60,511 bases of DNA, taken from NCBI GenBank assembly GCA_946403965.1, contig CAMJBT010000012.1, positions 1 to 60,511 of the forward strand. Direction: 5' to 3'. Under the pieces are notes generated by a model that was not told where the DNA came from, made no database searches, and was given only the letters and a program-made list of their open reading frames with translations. The first letter of the stretch is position 1. Every line of letters begins with the position of its first letter. The position numbers and the translations under genes were made by a program. Below are positions 37,201-45,122 of this stretch, one piece after another. The stretch comes from an uncultured Pseudobutyrivibrio sp. (GTDB lineage Bacteria; Bacillota; Clostridia; Lachnospirales; Lachnospiraceae).

Positions 37201-39223
37201 TCAAGTTTCTCAAAGCGAGCATAACAGAGATCAATACGGCTGCAAATAACAGCATCATTATCTGACCTTTTTCAATACTATCCCAAGATTCTTTGAACTT
37301 AACGCCCATCTGATGAACTGTTTCACCCAACTGTCCAAGGGCTTCTCTCATCTTTGTTGCGTTATCCGTAATTTCGTTTCCGGTAAAGAAATCTTTGATA
37401 AATAAAATAGCCTCTTTGAAAAATATAATGATTGATTTAAGCCCTTTTAACTGACCAGCAGAATGCATCCAAAAACTGAAAGAGTTGGCTAATGCTACCA
37501 TAAGATTCCAAAGAGTCTTAACATTATTAACCATTCTGTCAAAGAAGGACGTTCCTGTGCCAGCTGAATTTATAGAATCAACAAATGACGAAAATACAGA
37601 AGCAACTTTTATAAAAGCTGTTAACAATACATTACCAACAATATAAGCTAAACCAGCTAATATTTCGCCAAGCTTGCTGAATACTCCAGAATATGCTGCG
37701 GCTTTAATTAAAGAAACTATTACTTCAACTAAAACTCTAATTCCAGTTGCTAAAAGTACAACAGCTGTTGTAACAACTTTAACAATAGCTTCAAATATAC
37801 CCAACTTATCGATCACGTCAAGTAAATATAAAGCTAATGGAGACAATATCTCAAATACATTTGTGAAAGCATATACTATTTTAAGTAATGCCACAATCAC
37901 AGGTCTTGTATATTTGGTAAGTGTCGAGAATGTCTTAAGAATCACTCTCAAAACACTGAATAAACCGGTGAATATTCCTTTTATACCAGAGAGAGCTTCT
38001 CCAGTAGGAAGTATCTGTTCGGTAAATCTTTCAAAAGCAAGAGCCGCTTCAACAACTTCATTAGCTGTCTTCGGAGGGAATACATCATTAAATGCATCTC
38101 TAACAGAATGAAGAATCATAGCCAAGCCCCAAAGAATATTCTCGATACCACGAGTCATTATCGTGAATTTCTGAAGATTAACATTCTTGAGAACCTGCGC
38201 ACCGTATCTGGTCAAAGCTCCAAAAATCTTATTGAAACGTTTTGCTATAGGATCTAATGCAGCAGAAAATTCCTTTATACTAGCCTTCAACTGCTGAAGG
38301 AAAGGAATCATATTTTCGATGTATGGAACAGTGAATCTCTGACCCAATCTTGACAACTGAGCCTTAACATTTGAAAGAACACCTGCATATGTCTCATCGG
38401 CTTTACCAGCTGCTTCGCCGTAAGCTTCATACATAGCATCTGCGAATGTTCTGAAGTCAATTTGTCCTTTTGATACCATCTTACGAACTTCACCTTCTGT
38501 TTTATGAAGGTAAGTCGCGATGGTAGAAGCCGCATTAAGACCTCTACTAGAGAATTGAATAAGCTGATCGCCCATCACCTTTGTTTGACCAGCTACAGAT
38601 GTAAAGATACGGCCCATATCTTCATAAGAAGAACCAGCCATTGCTGCAGCGCCTGCTATAGCTCTCAAATCGTACTTCATCTGCTCTACATCTTCATGTC
38701 CAGACGTCATAAGCTGAGCAGCAACGCCAGCAGCGGCATCATAGCCATATGCAGTACCTGTAACAGCCCAGTCAATAGCATCCCCCATATTGGAAATATA
38801 TTCCGACGCAGCAGCGGCATCGTTTTTAAAACGATCCATCTTTTCGACAAGTGCTTGCATCTTGAAGTTAGCCTGCTCGATCTTAAGAGCTCTTGACATA
38901 CCTCCGGACTTGATTTGTCCAAAGGACATATTCCAAAGACCCTTTCCAAAGTTGAGAAAACTCCTCGTCAACTCCTGGATCATCGTAACCCCAGCGATTT
39001 GAAGGGCTGAGAATTGAACTCTAACTGCTTCGGTCTGCTTCGTTACATTCGACAGATCCATTTTGTTAGCAGCTTTGGTCATGTCTTCCAAGCCCTTCGA
39101 CCCGTCAAAATTGAGGGCCATTTTAAGCTTGTCTATTGTTGTTAAAGAAGCCTGAACATTTCGTTCAAACTGTTTGTTGTCAAATTGCATCTCGACAACT
39201 CTTTTATCGATTTCTACAGACAT
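31280..39223 (-). CDS. tape measure protein, very long
   Basis: 2647 residues. N-terminal IDKRVVEMQFDNKQFERNVQASLTTIDKLKMAL and the SRGLNAASTIATYL/GQIDFRTFADAMYEAYG segment are tape measure hallmarks. Residues about 440-1600 hold many hydrophobic helices, as needed for DNA passage through the membrane. Near the C terminus a domain of about 100 residues occurs twice (SLDMFSEFNKETELTGQQVLKTF... and SFNIFDDFQEEEEISTTKMLYNM...). At roughly 0.15 nm per residue the tail would be near 400 nm, which is very long. No lytic domain recognised. Confidence 0.9.
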   Translation of the reverse strand: MSVEIDKRVVEMQFDNKQFERNVQASLTTIDKLKMALNFDGSKGLEDMTKAANKMDLSNVTKQTEAVRVQFSALQIAGVTMIQELTRSFLNFGKGLWNMSFGQIKSGGMSRALKIEQANFKMQALVEKMDRFKNDAAAASEYISNMGDAIDWAVTGTAYGYDAAAGVAAQLMTSGHEDVEQMKYDLRAIAGAAAMAGSSYEDMGRIFTSVAGQTKVMGDQLIQFSSRGLNAASTIATYLHKTEGEVRKMVSKGQIDFRTFADAMYEAYGEAAGKADETYAGVLSNVKAQLSRLGQRFTVPYIENMIPFLQQLKASIKEFSAALDPIAKRFNKIFGALTRYGAQVLKNVNLQKFTIMTRGIENILWGLAMILHSVRDAFNDVFPPKTANEVVEAALAFERFTEQILPTGEALSGIKGIFTGLFSVLRVILKTFSTLTKYTRPVIVALLKIVYAFTNVFEILSPLALYLLDVIDKLGIFEAIVKVVTTAVVLLATGIRVLVEVIVSLIKAAAYSGVFSKLGEILAGLAYIVGNVLLTAFIKVASVFSSFVDSINSAGTGTSFFDRMVNNVKTLWNLMVALANSFSFWMHSAGQLKGLKSIIIFFKEAILFIKDFFTGNEITDNATKMREALGQLGETVHQMGVKFKESWDSIEKGQIMMLLFAAVLISVMLALRNLIDNTSHFVSAMTDVPKILSEIRVAIHNVGNFAGPAQTLLAFGGAVAIVTNSILTLSKIPKDELIRSTVAIGALSAIMLGFVLAMDICSKVVGKDKKIIDRSAVNIAALTGAVLALTVSLKILSELDATTSQVFTAVGAIVSLMAAMMGTMYLLSKYTPKIVQGSFAFVSFASSIIILVKAVEMIARLKIEDLTETMATLSTVIIAFGIAIGVAGKASGWASLAISAFTMSVIVLFGMFMILAYIPMDVVENAITRATVVFNAFIPLIMALGVASGLAGKGTNMAIGMAAFVTALTLFLLGFAAFVHLTNGYAMSDGLTVLGVLVALISVFALVIGGMEYLISAKAANSRETLRNARQMNNTFESLAKVIMAMAASILAIGVAAKLMENVKLGQLIALGAYIFLIGAVVVAIEALSAKTTYAKSSLIGLIGMLSALGLVVSALMILQFANTDKLWAASAAIGVVAGAVALVAAAISTIVNPKNGGNAKNSKQAAKNTLAVIPLVAAFSLLLIAFSGAVYINKLVSWQQIAAMGASISAIIGVMTLAIIGFSKIKDNDYGNVLKGVGALALILPSFLAIAASMSLISKIPVGNGQKALKYTMLIGAVLFGLSTLVFIMSEMYEAISNKNDILKMTGGVAILCLGFVEIAGALALMQAAFQLCDPGDLLHDTIALGILFAEMSAALGILNAKKGASTSADLMMSAGAIAIVASSFLSLAGAFAVMKQSGASPEEITAYALALGIMAAVATALGAVVGYFGPVAIGLGALSSIILAMGMACRSVAEGILDFALAIRLLSATTQEEVDNAVDAIVRFASRSKEIAAAMKQSFPDIADAIIFIMNGIGIIVGAFIGELAASVIVAFVQALVVNINVILDGIYIILGAIVNWLNKPEVQQVIFNTFAALAKTAVNGLAGLFEGFDSIKQCIKDLENWSLQQTWKNMVDDALGNDDYDKWANAYKNMMEDLSKYTIMNFDEMTDAEKENYQFLLEQVAKLQNEAINRGYFSQGVTDSFGDIRSYFPGKADELKDYSIGYQYTKIMRQIYDAYGEENAELAEKMISELLRVNEGARQIIESEGFGGFTILSHTNYTDTELERLDFIQQLKDINTQANIQNSVFGMIVRSFANKAEEFNEDMQEHSDRNWIRDMFGSSEEETARVINNIGDIKNVVGDLTKSVGEAVKGGAELQNEYKSPIRMRVDAIGIETIHKTLAAAKTQQKELQHDTVQTAEKGLGLIKQIGKGYNIAKDDVDVTIDKTDDIDTEVDAATNAMDDFNNSLAKADVLVGEIKNGIGGWFVNLIGQDAVDSIKTAMGGMPLPSEQAVRDADYWREYGEQINSRYGLENWRLATKEDGSHFKDIEDYVNAHASTGMDSYINQFGNFDEWMKKAEEDAKEYADSLGGVTNALNEEDEAAKKARERLEQLKDTVASSLDMFSEFNKETELTGQQVLKTFLGQIEGVTEWSEMLIGLANKGVSQPIIAQLEEAGPSSYERVHAIYNMTSKQIALLNAMSADSEQLADKSIDIIEARMKQMVADHKKIVPLWPETVEEFDAQFKESGELIAIELADGITEAEATEEAGKEIVDKLADGVVEEVPELRKAFVYMTDSVMETLKKELAFEDALTAVKDFRDELAKSIKGSFNIFDDFQEEEEISTTKMLYNMAEQTKKVGRWANNLARLASRGMSEGLLESLRELGPQGAAKVEAFAKMSSAELKKANNLYAASASVPTSAADKLVSAYAKAGYQTSLGFAEGIDPEAAADVMYQLGTTSLTSLQKSLDIHSPSKATYGMGVNTILGLSEGLGDPDALAELEGSIMTFGERVKEMFDEALSDVYLADKLYKVGSSLADLKYESKSSLSAKRPVTDFSNMRDYISMPNFTMPSSINLEPLKTTLNSSSSALATISSNTNNTNNLLRDMSNEMRNVQREVNSLRTDTINLGNRIDGMYVRLDGNALVGQIINPLDTKLGSKSIKNARRRV

Positions 39224-39249
39224 AATGCCCCTCCTGTTTGTTGTGTTTT

Positions 39250-39264
39250 ACTGCCATTTTGATG
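39250..39264 (-). repeat. junction repeat CATCAAAATGGNAGT (copy 1)
   Basis: 15-bp sequence right after the stop of the tagged protein and before the tape measure ribosome site. Seven copies occur at gene junctions of the structural module. Here the variable base is C. Confidence 0.8.
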
Positions 39265-40251
39265 TTAAGTAAATTGTCTTCGTATTTTATTACGAATTCT
39301 CGAATCCAAATAACTCATACCAACTGTTGTTGCTGTACTACCAGCTATACCGAATGCTATAGTAGCAGCTGCGACAGCAGGATTTGTCATTAATGGAGCT
39401 ACCATAGCATAACCTGCTACAGCGCCAGCGCCACCTTCTATTGTATTTTTAGCTAATATAATCTTATCCAAAACTTTATTAGCAGTATCAAATCCTCTTT
39501 TCAAATGATAATCAGGAATTTCATTGATGGCTTTATTTCTCATAGCTTTATAACGGCTCTCAAGTTCTTTTGGATCTGTTATTTGTTTATTTCTCTTAAC
39601 AATATCCTTTCTTTCCTGACGAAATTCTTTACGATACTCTTTTCGTTTTTCCTTATATTCGTCTTTAGCCATTTCATTTCGTTCATATTTGTTTTTAATA
39701 TCTCTTTTTTTATCATTAAATTTCTTTTCAGCTAAAAGCCTTTCATCCTGATTAAGACCTCTTCTATGTTTACCAGCATATCTTTTTAATCCTTCATCAG
39801 TAAGGCTTCCATCCGGATTCTGATATCTTCTAATTCCCCAGTGCATTCCAAGAATACCGAAATGCATCAGATAATCGTTATACTCTTTTGAGAATTCACG
39901 AAAGTCATTTGTAGATGAATGTTTAATCATTCTACTTTTTGTATGGTTACCTTTCTTATAACCACCTATTTGGAAATTTGGAGTTCCGAAATTTCTTTCG
40001 TAAGCATGCCACAAATATTGTTCAGCATTACTGATAGCATGAGTAAATTGAACCCATCCAACCATTTCCTCAATTTCCTCAGGATCCATATATGTATTTA
40101 TATTATTCATATTAATTTTATTATATCCACGTTTTCCATAATAATTGAGAATTTGTTGCAAAGTATTACGGAATCCAACGTATTCATCACCAGACGATGC
40201 ATGCATAAGATAATCGTTATACTGTCTTGAAAACTCTCTAAAATTGTTCAT
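39265..40251 (-). CDS. virion-type tagged protein with two DFREFS tags
   Basis: 328 residues. The N terminus reads NNFREFSRQYNDYLMH; a second tag at about 116 (NDFREFSKEYNDYLMHFGILGMHWGIRRYQNPDGS) carries the complete motif. Then comes a lysine/arginine-rich coiled coil (KRDIKNKYERNEMAKDEYKEKRKEYR) and a C-terminal hydrophobic segment (GGAGAVAGYAMVAPLMTNPAVAAATIAFGIAG). Located directly before the tape measure, so it may be a tail or ejected protein. The duplication suggests an old tandem fusion. Confidence 0.6.
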   Translation of the reverse strand: MNNFREFSRQYNDYLMHASSGDEYVGFRNTLQQILNYYGKRGYNKINMNNINTYMDPEEIEEMVGWVQFTHAISNAEQYLWHAYERNFGTPNFQIGGYKKGNHTKSRMIKHSSTNDFREFSKEYNDYLMHFGILGMHWGIRRYQNPDGSLTDEGLKRYAGKHRRGLNQDERLLAEKKFNDKKRDIKNKYERNEMAKDEYKEKRKEYRKEFRQERKDIVKRNKQITDPKELESRYKAMRNKAINEIPDYHLKRGFDTANKVLDKIILAKNTIEGGAGAVAGYAMVAPLMTNPAVAAATIAFGIAGSTATTVGMSYLDSRIRNKIRRQFT

Positions 40252-40260
40252 GACATCCTC

Positions 40261-40851
40261 CTATCCGTTTATTCTTTTTCCGGGTATTCTATGAATATCC
40301 AAATCTTCGTTCCTTCTGAAATTCGTGCCAAGAGCTTGACGGGTAAGATTTGATGCTTTGTTGAATATGCTATCCTTAATATAATTAACACGTTTGTTAT
40401 TAAATAAGGTATTAGCAATTCTTTCGCCCTTCTCCCAAATCTCTTGACCTCTTTTTTCATCTCCGGCCCCATTCAATCGCATTAGTGCCGGAACGATATA
40501 GGAATCTTTGACATAAGCATTTATGATATTTCTAGCCTCAGGAGATGCATTTTTATAAATATCAAATGCTGTGCCATAATTTCCTACAGTAATTTCTTGT
40601 GTCATTTTATTGCCGACATCCATAGCTTCATTTCCATGTTGTTCAACTCTTGAAGCCAGATCGCTAAAATTATTTTGAAGACGGTTTAAAAATCCACCAG
40701 AATTATTTCCATTATCTGATGTATCGTCACCGCCTTTAGAAGGTTTTCTTCCTTTAGATGGTTCGATGGCTTCGAAACGATTCTCTCCCCATTTCATGCC
40801 TTTACGTCCGTAATGCATGAGGTAGTCTGAATATTCTCTAAAATCGTTCAT
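40261..40851 (-). CDS. virion-type tagged protein
   Basis: 196 residues. N-terminal tag NDFREYSDYLMHYGRKGMKWGENRF, then a disordered Lys/Gly/Asn stretch, then helices (FLNRLQNNFSDLASRVEQHGNEAMDVGNKM) and a basic end (RRNEDLDIHRIPGKR). Belongs to the same tag family as the genes at 39265, 50614, 56370 and 58223. Function unknown. Confidence 0.6.
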   Translation of the reverse strand: MNDFREYSDYLMHYGRKGMKWGENRFEAIEPSKGRKPSKGGDDTSDNGNNSGGFLNRLQNNFSDLASRVEQHGNEAMDVGNKMTQEITVGNYGTAFDIYKNASPEARNIINAYVKDSYIVPALMRLNGAGDEKRGQEIWEKGERIANTLFNNKRVNYIKDSIFNKASNLTRQALGTNFRRNEDLDIHRIPGKRING

Positions 40852-40860
40852 ACAAACCTC

Positions 40861-41430
40861 CTATCCTTTGCTATGCAGCTTAGCTCGACGAGCTTTATTT
40901 AATGCTGCATTTTCAGCCAATATGTCTTTCTTACTCATCTTCTCAGGATTGTTCTTCGCATTACAAACTCTGATCAATGTTATTAATCTATTCAAATGCC
41001 ACTTCTGAAACTCAATCGGAATCTGAAGGGCTATCATTTCCCAATAAATTACTTCTGAAGTAAGTATTTCTTTCTGTTTAGGTTTACCCTTTTTACCACC
41101 GGGTTTAGGTTTATCATCTCTAAACCAAGTAGCAGTCATTGTATCGTTTATGTATTCTACGATCTTCTTGACATCCTCTTCGGTAAGACATAGATACACA
41201 TTCGGATCTGGATTTTGAGGAGTTATGGTCATACACTCGAAATAATACAACTTCTTATCAAGTGTATCTAATGCTCCTTCTACTAAAAAAGGTTTCTTGT
41301 ATTTCGCTTCCCATTTAGAAATCGAGAGGAGGGAATGCTCCATAACAAGTTTCGTCTCTTTGACGGTGATGAACCTTTGCGTATCCTCATCGAATAGCTC
41401 ATTAGGCGGTACATTTATTGTTAACGGCAT
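40861..41430 (-). CDS. tail assembly chaperone-like protein
   Basis: 189 residues from MPLTINVPPNE behind GGGAGGATAAAGGA. The ELFDEDTQRFITVKETKLVMEHSLLSISKWEAKYKKPF opening and DPNVYLCLTEEDVKKIVEYINDTMTATWF are found in the second tail-chaperone protein of Clostridia siphophages, just before the tape measure. No frameshift with the upstream ORF is evident; this ORF has its own ribosome site. Confidence 0.7.
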   Translation of the reverse strand: MPLTINVPPNELFDEDTQRFITVKETKLVMEHSLLSISKWEAKYKKPFLVEGALDTLDKKLYYFECMTITPQNPDPNVYLCLTEEDVKKIVEYINDTMTATWFRDDKPKPGGKKGKPKQKEILTSEVIYWEMIALQIPIEFQKWHLNRLITLIRVCNAKNNPEKMSKKDILAENAALNKARRAKLHSKG

Positions 41431-41478
41431 TCCTTTATCCTCCCAACTCCACACAACTCGTGTTATTTAGTTTTATAA

Positions 41479-41925
41479 TTATTCCTGAGTTTTCCCAGGA
41501 ACAACTTCGAATCCAACAAGCTTATTGATGGAATTCGGATCAGCATTCTTCACAGCATCAGCCATCGACGGAGGAATTACTCCATTGATGAAATCGCTCA
41601 TTGCCTTGTCTCCGCCCTCAATAAACTCCATAAACAATACATCGTATGCCGGGTGATTCTTGAAACGCTCGCGGATCTCGTCGTTCTTCACGAACTCTTC
41701 ACCATCGGCAGACTTCTCACCATAGCAAGACAACACGAAATCTTCAAAGTAATTGAAAATTTCCTTGTTGTTTCCGGACTCAACCATCTTCTTGATCTTG
41801 TTCTCCAGACCGCCGTCTTCATACAGATGCATCTTTGCGATTTCAGATCTAGTCAGGTTGAAGTAGAAATTCTTTGTTTTCTTGTTCCCATTGTAATCTT
41901 CATAGGTAATGGCTTTTGTTAACAT
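41479..41925 (-). CDS. tail assembly chaperone-like protein (first)
   Basis: 148 residues from MLTKAITYEDYNGN behind AGGAGGACAAA. KTKNFYFNLTRSEIAKMHLYEDGGLENKIKKM and the helical FEDFVLSCYGEKSADG segment are typical of the small tail chaperone that follows the major tail gene. It lies downstream of a partial terminator that would lower its expression relative to the tail tube. Confidence 0.7.
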   Translation of the reverse strand: MLTKAITYEDYNGNKKTKNFYFNLTRSEIAKMHLYEDGGLENKIKKMVESGNNKEIFNYFEDFVLSCYGEKSADGEEFVKNDEIRERFKNHPAYDVLFMEFIEGGDKAMSDFINGVIPPSMADAVKNADPNSINKLVGFEVVPGKTQE

Positions 41926-41950
41926 TTTGTTTGTCCTCCTTAATGTTTTT

Positions 41951-41983
41951 AAAAAAAGGAGAGGGCCTGAAAAGACCCCCTCC
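41951..41983 (-). terminator. terminator after the major tail protein
   Basis: GGAGGGGG-type stem with CCCTCTCC, then TTTTTTT. Presumably partial, giving high tail protein and lower chaperone levels. Confidence 0.8.
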
Positions 41984-41985
41984 AT

Positions 41986-42000
41986 ACTACCATTTTGATG
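41986..42000 (-). repeat. junction repeat CATCAAAATGGNAGT (copy 2)
   Basis: Variable base T. Lies between the major tail protein stop and the terminator hairpin. Confidence 0.8.
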
Positions 42001-42004
42001 CGGA

Positions 42005-42853
42005 TCAGCCTGCAGTTACGCCAAGCAGCTCGAATACCTTATCCGGCAGCGGCAGATACGGATCAGTTCCCGGATGAGAAACCTTCTTGTAGTAGGTCTT
42101 GCTAACGGTAACAGTCGTATCAGCGGTGAGAGTGTATACATACGGATCTTCCGTAGTACCAGTACCAGATCTCTCATACAGACCTTCGTCGTGCGGATTC
42201 TCGGTCGCCGGAACCGCTTCTTCATAGGTATCTGCAGATGCATCGGTACCCCACAGAGCATCTTCCAGAGCTTTCAGCTTTGCTGCTGCTTCCGTAGTAG
42301 TGAATGCTGTAGAATCGATAGTGATCAGACAGGTATTCTTGTAACCAGTAACTGCTACCGGTACGCCAGTCATTTCCCAGCTGAACTCGATTGCTTCCGG
42401 GCTATCGTTTACAGTGCTGTGAGATCTCTCAGACGGAGAAGCAGTCAAACCATAGATCAGATGCAGCTTGTAACCATAGTCGTTTGCTTCAGTATCATTA
42501 CCGATAATAGAACGGTAAGAGAAACCAAAGGTCTTTCTTGCCTGCTGGTAAACACGTACACCCTTCATCGGGAATGCACTACCATCCATTTCAGCAAATT
42601 CATCCGGATAGGTATAAGCCGTAACGGTCATACCAAACTCCTCTGCTGCTCTCAGAGACAGATACTTGATATTATCTGCATACAGAGCTGTCTCGTCTGC
42701 TCCAGACGGAGACTCGGTTACGCCGGTAACACCGTTCCATGCATAACCTTTCTTGTAGGTCTTTGTTGTCGAGTCGAACGGATAAACGACGGCCCGATCG
42801 TCACCTGTTTCATACAGGTGCTCAGCTACCTGATCCCATAACAGTGCGCTCAT
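42005..42853 (-). CDS. major tail protein
   Basis: 282 residues from MSALLWDQVAEHLYETG behind AGGAGG. KGYAWNGVTGVTESPSGADETALYADNIKYL and RTFGF-like KTFGFSYRSIIGNDTEANDYGYKLHLIYG are the core of tail tube proteins of this group. A GLYERSGTG...DPYVYTLTADTTVTVSKTYYKK segment near the C terminus is an inserted beta module similar to one in the 975-residue protein. The high expression implied by the downstream terminator fits. Confidence 0.8.
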   Translation of the reverse strand: MSALLWDQVAEHLYETGDDRAVVYPFDSTTKTYKKGYAWNGVTGVTESPSGADETALYADNIKYLSLRAAEEFGMTVTAYTYPDEFAEMDGSAFPMKGVRVYQQARKTFGFSYRSIIGNDTEANDYGYKLHLIYGLTASPSERSHSTVNDSPEAIEFSWEMTGVPVAVTGYKNTCLITIDSTAFTTTEAAAKLKALEDALWGTDASADTYEEAVPATENPHDEGLYERSGTGTTEDPYVYTLTADTTVTVSKTYYKKVSHPGTDPYLPLPDKVFELLGVTAG

Positions 42854-42866
42854 TCTTTTTTCCTCC

Positions 42867-43190
42867 TTAAAATGTTGTTGTGAATACGTCATGATGCAGT
42901 TCATCAGCTACATAATGCCTATCATGAGTCAGAACTAAGTCCTCATCATTAAACAGGATTCTGTCTGCCAAATCACTGTCGGCGTCTTTGTAAATTGCTA
43001 TGATTTCATAGCGTTGTCTCCCGAGATAAACTTTATTATCCGCATGTCTAGTGTCAATTCTTGATCTACTATAACGAATACATGGGTATTTCATCTTGAG
43101 AGACGCTGGCGGTTCAAAATATACATTATTCGTCCCCAGAATCTTCCGAATCTTCGCATCCAGTGCAAGCCTCCGGTCCAGTCTCGTCAT
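42867..43190 (-). CDS. tail completion/terminator-like protein
   Basis: 107 residues. FEPPASLKMKYPCIRYSRSRIDTRHADNKVYLGRQRYEIIAIYKDADSDLADRILF has the pattern of short tail-terminator proteins of siphophages. It overlaps the upstream gene by 65 bp in another frame. Position just before the major tail gene supports this. Confidence 0.65.
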   Translation of the reverse strand: MTRLDRRLALDAKIRKILGTNNVYFEPPASLKMKYPCIRYSRSRIDTRHADNKVYLGRQRYEIIAIYKDADSDLADRILFNDEDLVLTHDRHYVADELHHDVFTTTF

Positions 43191-43494
43191 TGTATACCCC
43201 TCCTATCTCGAGAATAAGTCGTGGCGGTTCCACGGTAATAGTGTTAACTTTCCACTTAGTACCCATCCAAACCACATACTTAATATTGGAAAAGTTCTCA
43301 AAAGCAAAAGCATCAGCCAAAATCTCGATTTCATTGCTTATTACAATGTCTTCATTGACTTTATCGGCAGATTGAAGTCTTCTAGAGCATCTGGAAATGT
43401 CTCCTCTATACTTTCGCTCGACAATGACTGATTGCCAGTTGCTCGGTCGAACTTCCATTAAGGTTTCATAGCCTACTACCCCAGCAAACTTCAT
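43126..43494 (-). CDS. head-tail connector/minor virion protein
   Basis: 122 residues from ATG at 43494 behind GAGGTGAG. KFAGVVGYETLMEVRPSNWQSVIVERKYRGDISR and VWMGTKWKVNTITVEPPRLILEIGGVYND match a small phage family (DUF7253-like) found among head-tail joining genes. The last residues (TGPEACTGCEDSEDSGDE) are acidic and overlap the next gene. Confidence 0.6.
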   Translation of the reverse strand: MKFAGVVGYETLMEVRPSNWQSVIVERKYRGDISRCSRRLQSADKVNEDIVISNEIEILADAFAFENFSNIKYVVWMGTKWKVNTITVEPPRLILEIGGVYNDETGPEACTGCEDSEDSGDE

Positions 43495-43511
43495 ATCTCT
43501 CACCTCTTCCT

Positions 43512-43526
43512 ACTTCCATTTTGATG
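43512..43526 (-). repeat. junction repeat CATCAAAATGGNAGT (copy 3)
   Basis: Variable base A. Between the endolysin stop and the next ribosome site. Confidence 0.8.
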
Positions 43527-43527
43527 T

Positions 43528-44253
43528 TTACATGAACGGCTCTCTTGCGCCGCTCGCAATTTCTGCCTTGCCGGCGAGTTCGTAATGCCAATAATACATT
43601 GACCAATCGTCTCCAAATGCCGCTTCGAGGTCCTTGTATGCTGCTCTGTACTTTTTTGCGTCAAATGCATATGGGTTAAGAGCCTCAGTAATGTCCACCC
43701 CGTCAACGGTAGCAATATGGGACGTCGTTTCAACGATCTCATTCTCTGCCGGTACAAGTCCGTAATACGGCCTACCATATCCAGCGATCTTAGAATCTCC
43801 AATATTGTAAGTTTTTATCCTTACCTTGTTTCCAGAATTACCTTCGATTGTCTCGATCTTGTTCCCATTCACAGACACCACAAGTCCAGTATGGTTGATC
43901 CTAGAAGCATTCTTAAAGAAGATCTGATCGCCTTTCTTTGGCTTTGTATACCATCTTTTGTTTCGCTGATAGAAGTCTGCAGAGGTTGGTGTGTATGCAC
44001 TCCATCCACCAAGTAGCTTTTTGGCAAGTTCTTTACCGAATGCTTTGATCATACACCAATCCACAAACATATCACACCATGCAACTCCCTGTGAATAGGG
44101 AGCCCCGATTTCTTTAACGAGATCTCGTGCGTATTTTGTGTAGTTGTTAGACCCAGCATTTGCGGTTTTGCTATCCAGCTGAGCATTGGTCTTCTTCTCG
44201 CAATACCCTTCCTCAATCAGAGCAATCTGAATCAGCTTATCTTCGGCCGTCAT
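43528..44253 (-). CDS. CHAP-domain endolysin
   Basis: 241 residues. Cysteine-histidine pair typical of the CHAP/NlpC-like fold: GVAWCDMFVDWC (C60), INHTGLVV (H121), ETIEGNSG (E138). The remaining 80 residues (FDAKKYRAAYKDLEAAFGDDWSMYYWHYELAGKAE) resemble a short cell-wall-binding repeat. It should cleave peptidoglycan, as an amidase or endopeptidase. It lies in the connector region, 13 kb from the holin genes. Confidence 0.8.
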   Translation of the reverse strand: MTAEDKLIQIALIEEGYCEKKTNAQLDSKTANAGSNNYTKYARDLVKEIGAPYSQGVAWCDMFVDWCMIKAFGKELAKKLLGGWSAYTPTSADFYQRNKRWYTKPKKGDQIFFKNASRINHTGLVVSVNGNKIETIEGNSGNKVRIKTYNIGDSKIAGYGRPYYGLVPAENEIVETTSHIATVDGVDITEALNPYAFDAKKYRAAYKDLEAAFGDDWSMYYWHYELAGKAEIASGAREPFM

Positions 44254-44639
44254 ACTTCATTCATCACGCTGGCAAGTTTCTGCCTAACGTGTTCATTCGG
44301 AGCGTTGTTCATCAGATTCTGAAGTTCCATATGGAAATTGTCAGTGGAAGAGTACTGCCCAAGAGCATTTCTCTTAGCATACCGACCACGGCCCATAGAC
44401 ATACCCATTTCCGGACTCATCATCGATGTATTACCCCTAAAGTTTACTCGGCCGCCGTAAGACCCTATCTCGCTGTACTGGTCTTCTTCCTCATACGACT
44501 CAATCACTTTACAAAGATTCTTTGCAAGGTGAGCCAGCATATCACACACCTGATACTCATTTACATCCAGGTGATCTTTTTCTCCATACTTAGCGAGTTC
44601 TTTGACGACCTTGTCTTTCAGTTCATAGATTCTATGCAT
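44250..44639 (-). CDS. conserved virion-module protein
   Basis: 129 residues. HRIYELKDKVVKELAKYGEKDHLDVNEYQVCDMLAHLAKNLCKVIESYEEE is a widely conserved opening in Clostridia phages; the rest is Gly/Met/Arg rich and disordered (MGMSMGRGRYAKRNALGQYS). Function unknown. Stop overlaps the endolysin start. Confidence 0.65.
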   Translation of the reverse strand: MHRIYELKDKVVKELAKYGEKDHLDVNEYQVCDMLAHLAKNLCKVIESYEEEDQYSEIGSYGGRVNFRGNTSMMSPEMGMSMGRGRYAKRNALGQYSSTDNFHMELQNLMNNAPNEHVRQKLASVMNEV

Positions 44640-44650
44640 CTCCTCACCTC

Positions 44651-45109
44651 CTATGCAATCCGATCAATTACGAGATTAGCGTTCTGGACATTGATTGACG
44701 GAGCCGGCACTGCTGCAGGATCATCCGTAATACCAGAAACAGCTCTCACCGATACAGTAAAGCAGCAACCTTTCGGAACCTTAATAATCGCCGTAGAAGT
44801 TACGTTACCATACACATCGACCGCTGCTGGGGTAAAGATTGCTCGACTGGTCTGCCTCTGTTCGCTGTTTACTGTAATAGCAATAGCGATAGGACCAGCC
44901 GTTCCACCAGTAGGTACAGCAATGTTACCATTGAATGTCACCTGATAGGTAGCAAAACATTGACCGTTAGTGATTCCACGGAGAATAAAAATCCCTGTTT
45001 CGTCTTCGTGGTAAATGTAACCACGTCGACAAGGAATAGATGCTGTAAAGATTACAGGCTGATTCAGGTCTATACTCTGAACAGCGTTAGCAAGATACTC
45101 TGCCGCCAT
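44651..45109 (-). CDS. putative head decoration or fibre-like beta protein
   Basis: 152 residues of beta-strand-rich sequence (QPVIFTASIPCRRGYIYHEDETGIFILRGI..., NVTSTAIIKVPKGCCFTVSVRAVSG). Looks like a jelly-roll or Ig-like surface domain. Position among small head proteins suggests decoration. Function not proven. Confidence 0.55.
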   Translation of the reverse strand: MAAEYLANAVQSIDLNQPVIFTASIPCRRGYIYHEDETGIFILRGITNGQCFATYQVTFNGNIAVPTGGTAGPIAIAITVNSEQRQTSRAIFTPAAVDVYGNVTSTAIIKVPKGCCFTVSVRAVSGITDDPAAVPAPSINVQNANLVIDRIA

Positions 45110-45122
45110 ATTTCACCTCCGA

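Noticed and set aside
40861..41925. Programmed ribosomal frameshift between the two tail chaperones
   Set aside because: The ORFs are separated by 48 bp with an independent ribosome site; no slippery sequence overlaps them.
44651..45109. Assigning a definite decoration-protein name
   Set aside because: Only a beta-rich pattern supports it; no family signature is visible.
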